From an uncultured Oscillospiraceae bacterium (GTDB lineage Bacteria; Bacillota; Clostridia; Oscillospirales; Oscillospiraceae): DNA of 54,531 nt. Numbering within the stretch: the first letter of the stretch is position 1; each line of letters starts with the position of its first letter. The stretch spans positions 1 through 54,531 of the forward strand of contig CALWYB010000012.1 in assembly GCA_944385665.1 (NCBI GenBank), read 5' to 3'. The notes beneath the pieces are model-generated. The model had not been told where the DNA came from. It was given only the letters and a program-made list of their open reading frames with translations, and ran no database searches. Both the position numbers and the translations under genes were made by a program. Shown piece by piece: positions 7,947 to 15,991 of the stretch.

Positions 7947-9956
7947 ATGTCGGATCTGCTGCTGATGCTGGTGTTCCTGCCTATGGCGGCGGGGGCCTTT
8001 GCATTCTGGATGGGCCTTGCCTACCCCAAGGCCCGGGACACCGTGGTGCTGGCGGTGACCGTGCTGGAGACCATGATGGTAGCCACCCTGTGGACCGGTC
8101 CGGTGCTGGAGAGCGGGATCGACGGCTTCTGTGGTCTGGGCATCCGCTTTGCCTCGGGCGATTTCCATACCCTGATGGCCACCCTCACTGCCACAGGCTG
8201 GCTGGCGGCCACCATCTTCTGTCGGGAGTACATGGCCCACGTGGCCCGTCAGAACCGGTACTACCTCTTCTGGCTCATGACTCTGGGGGCCACCATGGGG
8301 GTATTTTTGTCCGCCGACCTGTTTACCACCTTTATTTTCTTTGAGGTCATGTCCTTTACCTCCTTTGTCACCGTCATCCAGACCGAGGAGCCCGATGCCC
8401 TCCAGGCGGGGGACACCTACCTGGCGGTGGCGGTGATCGGCGGCCTGGCCGCGCTGACGGGGCTGTTTCTCCTCTACTACCAGCTGGGTACCCTGGAGTT
8501 TGACGCCATGCGGGAGGCGGCCGCCGCCCTGGAGGACCGGGGCGTCCTGTGGGCCTCCGGCATTCTCATCCTCATCGGCTTTGGGGCCAAGGCGGGCGCT
8601 TTCCCCCTGCATATCTGGCTGCCCACCGCCCATCCGGCGGCCCCGGCTCCCGCCTCGGCGGTGCTCTCCGGCGTCATCACCAAGACGGGGATCTACGGGG
8701 TGCTGGTGTTGTCCACCACCATCTTCCTCTACGACGGAGGATGGGGGATGCTGCTGGCGGCCATCGGCGGCATCACCATGGTATTGGGGGCGGCGCTGGC
8801 GGTGTGCTCCATCGACCTCAAGCGCACCTTCGCCTGCTCCTCCATCTCCCAGATCGGCTTTATCCTGGTGGGGGTCTCCATGCAGTGCCTGCTGGGACAC
8901 CACAACGCCCTGGCGGTGGACGGAACCATCCTCCACATCTTCAACCACTCCCTCATTAAGATGGTCCTCTTTCCCGCCGCCGGCGTCATCCACCTGTCCA
9001 CCCACTCCTACGATCTCAACGACGTACGGGGCTTTGGCCGAAAAAAGCCGGTGCTGGCGGTACTGATGGGGGTGCCCATGCTCAGTCTGGCGGGCCTGCC
9101 TCTGCTCAACGGCTATGTGAGCAAGACCCTGCTCCACGAGAGCATTGTGGAGTATATCGCTCTGGCTCCCCAGTACGGGGTGCTGTTCACCGGCCTGGAG
9201 TGGCTGTTCCTGCTGTCTGGCGGACTGACTCTGGCCTACATGCTCAAGCTGTTTGTCTGCCTCTTCCTGGAGCGCAACACCCTGCCCGAGAAGGCCCTGG
9301 AGAAGAAGTGGCACGGCCCCAAGCCCTACATCGCCCCCGCCACCGCGGCCACCATGGGGGTCTATGTTCTGGTCATGGCCTTTTTGGGGACCACCCCCAA
9401 CGGGGGCATGGACAGCCTGGCCGCCCTGGGGCGCAGCTTTCTCCACGGGGAGGGGCCGGAGCACCCGGTGGCCTACTTCTCCGCCGTTAACCTGCGGGGG
9501 GCGGCCATCTCCGTGGTAATCGGCTCCCTGGTCTACCTGCTGGCGGTGCGGAAGCTGCTCATCCGCCGGGAGCGGTATGTGAACCCCATCCCCGGCTGGA
9601 TGAATCTGGAGCTTGGGCTCTACCGGCCCGCGCTGCGTTTTGCCGCCCAGGCGGCCATCGTGCTGGCCACCCTGGTGGACCGTATCCTGCCCCGGCTCAT
9701 CTTCCACGGCATTCCCAGCCTCTTTGCCCGGGGGCACCAGAGCCTGCTGAAGCTGCGGGACAAGGCGGTCACCGCCCTCACCGGGGCGGAGTACACCCCC
9801 CGGCCCAGCGTGGAGCAGGCGGCGGACGACTACCACTTCGCCTTCTACTCCGACGACCCCCGCCGCTCGGTGGGCTTTGTCCACTCTCTGGCCTTCGGCC
9901 TGATGCTCACCGGCCTGGGGCTGGTGTTCGGGCTGCTGTTCATCCTGCTCCATTAA
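7947..9956 (+). CDS. Antiporter-like subunit 4, long form (NuoL/MrpA-N type)
   Basis: 669 residues, the longest of the four: a PF00361 core followed by about 190 extra residues with an amphipathic/soluble part (near YTPRPSVEQAADDYHFAFYS) and a final membrane helix, recalling the lateral helix plus last TM of NuoL or MrpA. Charged residues are Glu133, Lys215 (in GAKAGAFPLHIWLPTAHP), Lys246 and Lys393. AAAGGAGGGAGAGAGG precedes ATG 7947. Last gene of the operon; a strong terminator follows at 10019. Confidence 0.85.
   Translation: MSDLLLMLVFLPMAAGAFAFWMGLAYPKARDTVVLAVTVLETMMVATLWTGPVLESGIDGFCGLGIRFASGDFHTLMATLTATGWLAATIFCREYMAHVARQNRYYLFWLMTLGATMGVFLSADLFTTFIFFEVMSFTSFVTVIQTEEPDALQAGDTYLAVAVIGGLAALTGLFLLYYQLGTLEFDAMREAAAALEDRGVLWASGILILIGFGAKAGAFPLHIWLPTAHPAAPAPASAVLSGVITKTGIYGVLVLSTTIFLYDGGWGMLLAAIGGITMVLGAALAVCSIDLKRTFACSSISQIGFILVGVSMQCLLGHHNALAVDGTILHIFNHSLIKMVLFPAAGVIHLSTHSYDLNDVRGFGRKKPVLAVLMGVPMLSLAGLPLLNGYVSKTLLHESIVEYIALAPQYGVLFTGLEWLFLLSGGLTLAYMLKLFVCLFLERNTLPEKALEKKWHGPKPYIAPATAATMGVYVLVMAFLGTTPNGGMDSLAALGRSFLHGEGPEHPVAYFSAVNLRGAAISVVIGSLVYLLAVRKLLIRRERYVNPIPGWMNLELGLYRPALRFAAQAAIVLATLVDRILPRLIFHGIPSLFARGHQSLLKLRDKAVTALTGAEYTPRPSVEQAADDYHFAFYSDDPRRSVGFVHSLAFGLMLTGLGLVFGLLFILLH
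8617..8685 (+). repeat. 69-bp direct repeat, copy 2
   Basis: Second copy of the repeat at 5622-5690. Recombination between the copies would be in frame and would fuse antiporter-like subunits 2 and 4 while deleting subunit 3. Confidence 0.8.
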
Positions 9957-10018
9957 CGAAAAAATCCATCGAAACGGGTCAGACAATAAAAAATATCCCA
10001 CATCCTCCAAAAGTATGA

Positions 10019-10077
10019 AACCTCCTGTCCGGGAGATACTGAATGACACAGTATCCCGGAAGGAGGTTCTTTTTTTG
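10019..10077 (+). terminator. Strong intrinsic terminator of the mrp operon
   Basis: AACCTCC (10019-10025) pairs with GGAGGTT (10062-10068); TCCGGGA and ATACTG (10028-10041) pair with CAGTATCCCGGA (10049-10060). The stem is followed by an eight-base stretch of T (10070-10076). It separates the operon from sigG. Confidence 0.9.
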
Positions 10078-10124
10078 CCCCCGCCCGGGCCATACGAGAC
10101 AGTCACCGGCGGGAGGTTTTGGAT

Positions 10125-10895
10125 ATGCTGAATAAGGTGGAGCTGTGCGGGGTGAATACCGCCAAGCTGAAGGTGCTGAAGAACGAGGAGACCCAGGCCC
10201 TGCTGCGCCGGGCCAAGGAGGGGGACAAGCAGGCCCGGGAGGAGCTCATCGCCGGGAATCTTCGGCTGGTGCTGTCGGTGATCCATAAGTTTGCCAACCG
10301 GGGAGAGAATGTGGACGACCTGTTCCAGGTGGGGTGTATCGGCCTCATCAAAGCCATTGACAACTTCGACACCTCCCTGGACGTGAAGTTTTCTACCTAC
10401 GGTGTCCCGATGATTGTGGGAGAGATCCGCCGTTATCTGCGGGACAACAGTGCCATGCGGGTGTCCCGGGCCATGCGGGACACCGCCTATAAGGTGCTCC
10501 AGGCCAAGGAGGCCTACATTGCCCAGCACCAGAAGGAGCCCAGTGTGGAGGAGATCGCCCAGATGCTGGGCATAAAAAGGGAAGAGGTGGTCTTTGCTCT
10601 GGACGCCATCCTGGACCCGGTGTCCCTGTACGAGCCCATCTACTCCGACAGCGGGGATACGGTGTGCGTGATGGATCAGGTGAAGGACAGCCGGAACACG
10701 GACGAGATGTGGCTGGAGCACATCGCCCTGAAGGAGGCGGTGTCCCGGCTCAGCGAGCGGGAGCAGAAGATTCTGGCTATGCGCTTTTACCAGAGCAAGA
10801 CCCAGGTGGAGGTTTCCCGGGAAATCGGCATCTCCCAGGCCCAGGTGTCCCGGCTGGAGAAGAACGCCCTGCGGCAGATCCGAAAGGAGTTATAA
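10125..10895 (+). CDS. sigG: RNA polymerase sporulation sigma factor SigG
   Basis: 256-residue sigma-70 family protein that directs late forespore transcription. The N-terminus (NKVELCGVNTAKLKVLKNEE) is the SigG-specific leader. Region 2 holds NLRLVLSVIHKFANRGENVDDLFQVGCIGLIKA with the DNA-melting segment KFSTYGVPMIVGEIRRYLRD. Region 3 holds EPSVEEIAQMLGI, and region 4 the helix-turn-helix SKTQVEVSREIGISQAQVSR. Start ATG 10125 has GGGAGG 8 bases upstream. It stands alone here between the mrp terminator and convergent cstA, not beside spoIIGA-sigE as in Bacillus. I see no clear promoter in the short gap before it. Confidence 0.93.
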   Translation: MLNKVELCGVNTAKLKVLKNEETQALLRRAKEGDKQAREELIAGNLRLVLSVIHKFANRGENVDDLFQVGCIGLIKAIDNFDTSLDVKFSTYGVPMIVGEIRRYLRDNSAMRVSRAMRDTAYKVLQAKEAYIAQHQKEPSVEEIAQMLGIKREEVVFALDAILDPVSLYEPIYSDSGDTVCVMDQVKDSRNTDEMWLEHIALKEAVSRLSEREQKILAMRFYQSKTQVEVSREIGISQAQVSRLEKNALRQIRKEL

Positions 10896-10932
10896 AAAAT
10901 CCCGCCCGACAGAGCAGCGCTCTGCCGGGCGG
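10893..10932 (-). terminator. Terminator between convergent sigG and cstA
   Basis: CCGCCCGACAGAGC (10902-10915) pairs with GCTCTGCCGGGCGG (10919-10932) with one mismatch. Six or seven A residues at 10893-10899 give a U-tract on the - strand, so it ends cstA transcription well; it can also stop sigG transcripts less efficiently. Confidence 0.8.
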
Positions 10933-10960
10933 CCAAATGATGCAGAAATCGGAGTGTTGG

Positions 10961-12418
10961 TTACGCGGCCAGCTTGGTCACGTCGTCCTTGTGGCCCATC
11001 CACTCCCGCACGATGAAGATGCCGAAGAACACCACAGCCACGATGATGCCCACAGGGTAGGCGATGGCGGTGGACATGTTCAGGCACTCGGGAGCCTGGA
11101 TGAAGTAGGTCACGGACACAGCGGACATAAAGGTGGCAGGCAGCGCGGCCATCATGCAGGCGATGGGGGGGAAGCCGTTGCGGTGCAGATACACAGCGCC
11201 GGCCCACAGCACCATCATAGCCAGAGTCTGGTTGGACCAGGAGAAGTACTTCCACAGGGTGGCAAAGTCGCCCCACTGGGTGAGCAGTGCGCCCACGCCC
11301 AGCACAGGCACGGACAGCAGCAGGCGGTACTTCCAGTTGTGCTGGTCAATGTGGAACCAGTCGGCCAGAGTCAGACGGGCGGAACGGAAGGCGGTGTCGC
11401 CGGAGGTGATGGGGCAGGCAATAACGCCCAGCAGAGCCAGAACGCCGCCCACAGGGCCCATCATGGTGGAGCAGATGTTCTCCACGACCACGGACTGACC
11501 ACCGGCCAGCGCGTCGTTCAGAGCGCCCACGGTGCCATAGAAGGTGACGCCGGCGGCGGCCCAAATGAGGGCGATGACGCCCTCGGTGACCATGGCGCCG
11601 TAGAAGATTGTGCGGCCCTCTTTCTCAGAGGTCATGCAGCGGGCCACCATGGGGGACTGGGTGGCATGGAAGCCGGAGATGGCGCCGCAGGCCACGCTGA
11701 CGAACATCTGAGCCCAGATGGGGGTGTTGGCGGGATGGCCCATGCCTTCCACGCCGATGTACTGCCACATCTCAGGCATCTGAGCGCGGTAGTTGCTGTC
11801 AAAGAGCATCACGCCGGCAATGCCCACGGCCATGATAATGAGGCAGGCGCCGAAGATGGGGTAGAGCTTGCCGATGACCTTGTCGATGGGGAGGAAGGTG
11901 GCGATGAAGTAGTAGATCAGAACCACGGCCAGCCAGAAGTTGGCGTCCAGGGTGTCGGGGGTGAGGATGGCCAGCAGCTGGGCGGGGTTCTTGGAGAAGT
12001 TGACGCCCACCAGGATCAGCAGAATCACGGAGAACACCCGCATGACCTGGAGCATGAACTTGCCCAGATACTTACCTACGATCTCCGAGATGGAGGCGCC
12101 GTCATGCCGCTCACTGAGCATGCCGGACAGATAGTCATGTACACCGCCGCCCAGGATGGTACCAAAGACGATCCACAGGTACACCCGGGGCCCCCAGCAG
12201 GCGCCGGCCAGGGCGCCGAAGATGGGACCCAGACCGGCGATGTTCAGCAGCTGAATGAGGAACAGCCGCCAGGTCTTCATGGGGGTGTAGTCCACGCCGT
12301 CGGGGTGGGCCACCGCGGGGGTCTGGCGATCATCGACCCGGAAGACCTTCTCGATGAGCTTGCTGTACAGCGCGAAGCCCACGATCAGGACCACCAGAGA
12401 GATCAGGAACGTAATCAT
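10961..12418 (-). CDS. cstA: Carbon starvation protein A, peptide/pyruvate transporter
   Basis: 485-residue integral membrane protein of the CstA family (PF02554 with the C-terminal DUF4161 region). Recognisable blocks are NIAGLGPIFGALAGACWGP, GGGVHDYLSGMLSERHDG, SGFHATQSPMVARC and ACPITSGDTAFRSARL. Length is in the range of the short Gram-positive CstA group. Start ATG at 12416-12418 is preceded by AGGAGGG. CstA members import peptides or pyruvate, and which one applies here cannot be read from sequence. It has its own promoter and a roughly 178-base leader with attenuator-like structure. Confidence 0.92.
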   Translation of the reverse strand: MITFLISLVVLIVGFALYSKLIEKVFRVDDRQTPAVAHPDGVDYTPMKTWRLFLIQLLNIAGLGPIFGALAGACWGPRVYLWIVFGTILGGGVHDYLSGMLSERHDGASISEIVGKYLGKFMLQVMRVFSVILLILVGVNFSKNPAQLLAILTPDTLDANFWLAVVLIYYFIATFLPIDKVIGKLYPIFGACLIIMAVGIAGVMLFDSNYRAQMPEMWQYIGVEGMGHPANTPIWAQMFVSVACGAISGFHATQSPMVARCMTSEKEGRTIFYGAMVTEGVIALIWAAAGVTFYGTVGALNDALAGGQSVVVENICSTMMGPVGGVLALLGVIACPITSGDTAFRSARLTLADWFHIDQHNWKYRLLLSVPVLGVGALLTQWGDFATLWKYFSWSNQTLAMMVLWAGAVYLHRNGFPPIACMMAALPATFMSAVSVTYFIQAPECLNMSTAIAYPVGIIVAVVFFGIFIVREWMGHKDDVTKLAA

Positions 12419-12596
12419 AATCTTTTCCCTCCTACGATTGCCGCACCGCCTGCTCCGCCAGGGGTGCGAAAAAATCGGCGTGCGGAGCCGCCGCCCCACA
12501 GTGGCATCATTTGGATTTTTTGTAAAACACTGTGCGAGTCCGGAACACACAACCGGACCCCGGGCGAAGGCAGACCGGCCAGTCCGCCTCCTAAGC
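12419..12596 (-). promoter_or_regulatory. Structured leader of cstA with attenuator-like hairpins
   Basis: Read on the - strand, the leader has a hairpin GTCCGG/CCGGAC (12553-12558 with 12538-12543), a pair CACAGTG/CACTGTG, and a small terminator: CGGCG (12489-12493), loop, CGCCG (12476-12480), then a run of U (12469-12474). The terminator loop contains GCTCCGC (12482-12488), which is complementary to GCGGAGC just downstream (12452-12458), so terminator and alternative pairing exclude each other. No known riboswitch class is recognised. Confidence 0.5.
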
Positions 12597-12602
12597 GGCT
12601 CT

Positions 12603-12630
12603 ATTATAACATCTAAGGGAGGGAAGTCAA
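12603..12630 (-). promoter_or_regulatory. Promoter of cstA
   Basis: On the - strand TTGACT (12630-12625) and TATAAT (12608-12603) are separated by 16 bp. Predicted start of transcription is near 12596. Confidence 0.75.
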
Positions 12631-12683
12631 CCCTCTGTTTGTAGAATCTAACAGTTAATTTCCTGTTAAAAAATTTTTTACTG

Positions 12684-12720
12684 GCAAAAAGAGAGGAAGC
12701 GGCCGCGTAACGGCTGCCTC
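12684..12720 (-). terminator. Terminator of the ZIP transporter gene
   Basis: On the - strand GAGGCAGC and GCTTCCTC pair with one mismatch around a GC-rich loop, followed by TCTTTTT. Confidence 0.65.
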
Positions 12721-12737
12721 AGCAAGTTAAGGCCGGG

Positions 12738-13520
12738 CTAACCCAGTGCCACATCCAAAATCATCATTAACAAAAAGCCCACCATCACCCCGTAAGTACC
12801 GCCGTGAGTCTGGTGGTCGTGTCGCAGGTTGGCCTCGGGGATGAGCTCCTCCACCACCACGTAGAGCATGGCGCCCGCCGCAAAGGAGAGAAGCCAGGGC
12901 AGCGCCAGCTGTACCGACCCCGCCGCCAGCACGGTGAGCAGGGCGGCGATGGGCTCCACCGCGCCGGAGGCCGCCCCGATGAGAAAGGATTTGGTGCGGC
13001 TCAAGCCCGCCTGACGCAAAGGCAGGGAGATAGCCGCCCCCTCGGGGAAGTTCTGGATGCCGATGCCCAGGGCCAGAGCGCCGGCGGCGGGGAGCAGCTC
13101 CTCCTGTCCCTGGGCGGCCAGGGCGAAGGACACCCCCACCGCCATGCCCTCGGGGATGTTGTGCAGGGTGATGGCCAGGATGAGCAGCAGGTTCTGAGCC
13201 CCGCTGCGGCGGCGGAGAAGCTCCGGGGAGAAGTGGGGGAGCAGGCCGTCCATGGCCACCAGGAAGAGGATGCCCAGGGCGGAGCCTCCCGCGGCAGGCA
13301 GCCAGCCGGGCAGGCCCAGCGCCTGGGCCTCCTCGATGGCGGGGATGAGCAGGGACCACATGCTGGCGGCGATCATCACCCCGGCGGCAAAGCCCAGCAT
13401 GATGCGGTGAAGGCTGGGGGAGACCTGATTGCGGAAGAGAAAGACCATGGCCGCGCCCAGGGCGGTCATACAAAAGGTGAAGCCGGTTCCGCTGCCGGCC
13501 CAGAGAAGCGCTTGTGCCAA
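12738..13520 (-). CDS. ZIP family divalent metal transporter
   Basis: 260-residue membrane protein of the ZIP family (PF02535), which brings Zn2+ or other divalent metals into the cytoplasm. The metal-site motif HNIPEG is at 120-125 in TM4 and QNFPEG at 156-161 in TM5; here the first position of the second motif is Gln, as in many GufA-type ZIPs. The last 40 residues carry a His-rich loop (LRHDHQTHGG), a likely metal-sensing or binding loop. The start is TTG 13520, with AAAGGAG eight bases upstream on the - strand. Monocistronic, divergent from pyrH. Exact metal unknown. Confidence 0.88.
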   Translation of the reverse strand: MAQALLWAGSGTGFTFCMTALGAAMVFLFRNQVSPSLHRIMLGFAAGVMIAASMWSLLIPAIEEAQALGLPGWLPAAGGSALGILFLVAMDGLLPHFSPELLRRRSGAQNLLLILAITLHNIPEGMAVGVSFALAAQGQEELLPAAGALALGIGIQNFPEGAAISLPLRQAGLSRTKSFLIGAASGAVEPIAALLTVLAAGSVQLALPWLLSFAAGAMLYVVVEELIPEANLRHDHQTHGGTYGVMVGFLLMMILDVALG

Positions 13521-13813
13521 ACAAAAAACTCCTTTCCAAGCCGAAGTGCGGCGGGGACTCCGGCGGATATAATAAAGGGTGCGCTGTCTCAGGCTATGAC
13601 GGAAGGACCCCAGAGGTGCGGGACGGGGAGCACAGGGAGAAAGGAAAAAAATTTACCTAAAACCCCTAGGCAAACGGGAATAATTACGGTAAAATAAGAG
13701 GCGATATGAAACCGGGAAGGACGGGGAAGAGAGAGCGGCCACGTGCCTGAAGTTAGGCGGGCCGGCCCGGCGCCTTCTCACACTATGAAATAAGGAAATA
13801 AGGAGTGTTTCCC
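13521..13813. other. Divergent intergenic region between ZIP transporter and pyrH
   Basis: No gene is seen. AT-rich hexamers occur on both strands (for example TATAAT-like sequence near 13568-13573 and TAAAAT near 13691), but I could not pair them with convincing -35 boxes. The pyrH operon promoter must lie here or be unusual. Confidence 0.4.
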
Positions 13814-14530
13814 ATGGAGAAGCCCAAATATAAACGTGTTCTGCTGAAAATCAGCGGCGAGGCTCTGGCCGGCGACGCCAGCCGCGGCCTGGACTTTCAG
13901 GTCATCGAGCAGGTCTGCGACGTGGTGAAAAAGTGCGTGGGCCTGGGTGTCCAGGTGGGCATCGTGGTCGGCGGCGGCAACTTCTGGCGGGGCGTCAAGG
14001 ACGGTGGAGACCAGATGGTCCGGGTCCGCTCCGACCACATGGGCATGCTGGCCACCGCTATCAATGCCCTGGCGGTAGCCGACGTGCTGGAGCAGAAGGG
14101 CGTGGAGGTCCGGGTACAGACCGCCATCGAGATGCGGGCTGTGGCTGAGCCCTATATCCGTTCCCGTGCCATCCGCCACCTGGAGAAGGGCCGCGTGGTC
14201 ATCTTCGGCTGCGGCACCGGCAACCCCTTCTTCTCCACCGATACCGCCGCCGTGCTGCGGGCTGCTGAGATCGACGCCGAGGTCATCCTGCTGGCCAAGA
14301 ACATCGACGGCGTCTACTCCGCCGACCCCAAGAAGGAGCCCGGCGCGGTGAAGTACGACTCCATCAGCTACAGCGAGGTGCTGGCCAAGCGCCTGCAGGT
14401 GATGGACTCCACCGCCACCTCCCTGTCCATGGACAACAAGATCCCCGTGCTGCTCTTTGCCCTGAAGGACCCGGAGAACATCCTGCGGGCCGTGATGGGA
14501 GAGAAAATCGGCACCATCGTCCAGGGCTGA
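13814..14530 (+). CDS. pyrH: UMP kinase
   Basis: 238-residue hexameric bacterial UMP kinase of the amino-acid-kinase fold; converts UMP to UDP with ATP. Signatures are [24 protein letters not shown], the UMP/GTP region around [13 protein letters not shown] and the ATP-side [18 protein letters not shown] 13814 is eight bases after AAGGAG; the nearby GTG 13805 lies on the ribosome site itself. It starts the conserved pyrH-frr-uppS-cdsA-dxr-rseP-ispG-polC run. Confidence 0.95.
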   Translation: MEKPKYKRVLLKISGEALAGDASRGLDFQVIEQVCDVVKKCVGLGVQVGIVVGGGNFWRGVKDGGDQMVRVRSDHMGMLATAINALAVADVLEQKGVEVRVQTAIEMRAVAEPYIRSRAIRHLEKGRVVIFGCGTGNPFFSTDTAAVLRAAEIDAEVILLAKNIDGVYSADPKKEPGAVKYDSISYSEVLAKRLQVMDSTATSLSMDNKIPVLLFALKDPENILRAVMGEKIGTIVQG

Positions 14531-14579
14531 GCCCCTCCAGGACGGTTTTTACCTTTAGTTCAGAAAGGAAGATCAGACT

Positions 14580-15134
14580 ATGAGCCCTGAGACGAAAGCT
14601 TATGACCAGAAAATGCTGAAAACCATCGACGTGGTGAAGGCCAACTTCGCCTCCGTCCGGGCCGGCCGGGCCAACGCCGGCGTGCTGGACCGGATCTCCG
14701 TGGAGTATTACGGCACCCCCACCCCCCTCAACCAGGTGGCGGCCATCTCCTCTCCCGATCCCCGCACCCTGATGATCCAGCCCTGGGACGGCACTCTGCT
14801 GAAGGCCATTGAGAAGGCCATCCAGACCTCCGACCTGGGCATCAACCCCCAGAACGACGGCCGGGTCATCCGCCTGTCTTTCCCCCAGCTCACCGAGGAG
14901 CGCCGCAAGGAGTTGACCAAGCAGGTGCGCAAGTACGGTGAGGAGGGCAAGGTTGCCCTGCGCAACATCCGCCGGGACGCCATGGACGACTTCAAGAAAA
15001 AGAAGAAGGCCTCCGAGATCACCGAGGATGATCAGAAGGAGCTGGAGAAGGAGCTTCAGGACCTGACCGATAAGCGCTGCAAGGACATCGACGAGTTGAC
15101 CGTGAAAAAAGAGCAGGAGCTCATGGCGGTATAA
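14580..15134 (+). CDS. frr: Ribosome recycling factor
   Basis: 184 residues, the standard RRF length (about 185). Splits post-termination ribosomes together with EF-G. The typical features are VRAGRANAGVLDRISVEYYG near the N-terminus, PLNQVAAISSPDPRTL, and the basic helix with RNIRRDAMD and KKKKKASEITEDD in domain I. AGAAAGGAAG precedes ATG 14580. It lies directly after pyrH, as in most bacteria. Confidence 0.96.
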   Translation: MSPETKAYDQKMLKTIDVVKANFASVRAGRANAGVLDRISVEYYGTPTPLNQVAAISSPDPRTLMIQPWDGTLLKAIEKAIQTSDLGINPQNDGRVIRLSFPQLTEERRKELTKQVRKYGEEGKVALRNIRRDAMDDFKKKKKASEITEDDQKELEKELQDLTDKRCKDIDELTVKKEQELMAV

Positions 15135-15165
15135 CCGCGGTATAACAGTGCAATAAATACGCAAG

Positions 15166-15196
15166 ATGCAGAAAGGAATCCTCCCTTCTGCATTTT
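15166..15196 (+). terminator. Weak terminator-like hairpin between frr and uppS
   Basis: ATGCAGAA (15166-15173) pairs with TTCTGCAT (15186-15193), followed by a short T run. It may attenuate transcription into uppS. Confidence 0.45.
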
Positions 15197-15243
15197 GCCT
15201 GCTTTTGGACGTTTCCCAAAGGCAGCGGGAAGGGACATAAGTT

Positions 15244-15990
15244 ATGGCATTTTTTAGACCCAAGGAGGACCGGCAGGTCCAAGTGGATTTTGACCATCTG
15301 CCCCGGCACATTGCCATTATTATGGACGGCAACGGGCGCTGGGCCAAAAAGCGGGGGCTGCCCCGTACCGCCGGCCACGCCGCCGGCGCGGAAAACTTCC
15401 GCACCATCGCCACCTACTGCAAGGACATCGGCCTGGACTACCTCACCGTCTACGCCTTTTCCACGGAAAACTGGAAGCGGCCGGCGGAAGAGGTGGGGGC
15501 CATCATGGGCCTTTTGAAGAAGTATCTGCTGGAGGCCATCGGCCGCATGGAGCGGGACCGGGTGAAGATGGAGTTTTTCGGCGACCTGTCGCCTTTGACT
15601 CCGGAGCTGCGGGAGCTGTGTGAGCGCACCCGGGAGATCTCCAAGCACTACGAGGGCTGTCAGGTGAACATCTGCCTCAACTACGGCGGCCGGGACGAGC
15701 TGCTGCGGGCGGCCCGGGCCTATGCCCAGGACTGTCTGGACGGCAAGGCCGACCCCGGGGACCTGGGGGAGGAGCAGTTTTCCAACTACCTGTTCTCCCG
15801 GGGCGTACCCGACCCCGACCTGGTGATTCGGCCCAGCGGGGAGCTACGCCTGTCCAACTTCCTGCTGTGGCAGTCCGCCTATGCGGAATTTTACTTCACC
15901 GACGTGCTATGGCCCGACTTCACCAAGGAGGAGCTCCTTAAGGCTATTGCGGCCTTCCAGGGCCGCTCCCGCCGGTTTGGAGGTGTATGA
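15244..15990 (+). CDS. uppS: Isoprenyl (undecaprenyl diphosphate) synthase
   Basis: 248-residue cis-prenyltransferase that extends farnesyl diphosphate with IPP to the C55 carrier of cell-wall synthesis. The catalytic and substrate motifs are visible: HIAIIMDGNGRWAKKRGL, GHAAGAENFRTIA, YAFSTENWKRP, then RPSGELRLSNFLLWQSAYAE. It ends at TGA 15988-15990, two bases before cdsA. The DOXP genes dxr and ispG further down supply its precursors. Confidence 0.95.
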   Translation: MAFFRPKEDRQVQVDFDHLPRHIAIIMDGNGRWAKKRGLPRTAGHAAGAENFRTIATYCKDIGLDYLTVYAFSTENWKRPAEEVGAIMGLLKKYLLEAIGRMERDRVKMEFFGDLSPLTPELRELCERTREISKHYEGCQVNICLNYGGRDELLRAARAYAQDCLDGKADPGDLGEEQFSNYLFSRGVPDPDLVIRPSGELRLSNFLLWQSAYAEFYFTDVLWPDFTKEELLKAIAAFQGRSRRFGGV

Positions 15991-15991
15991 C

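Noticed and set aside
10085-10097. GGGCCATACGA before sigG as a sigma-F/G -10 element
   Set aside because: The -10 resemblance is partial and no GCATA-like -35 lies 14-17 bases upstream, where there is only the terminator T-tract.
7920-10721. A 933-codon open frame on the - strand across antiporter subunit 4 and sigG
   Set aside because: It is His/Gln/Gly-rich, has no family features and lies opposite two clear genes. Long antisense frames are expected from GC-rich third positions.
10664-12616. A 650-codon open frame on the + strand opposite cstA
   Set aside because: Low-complexity His/Gly/Gln composition; cstA on the - strand has full family similarity, ribosome site and promoter.
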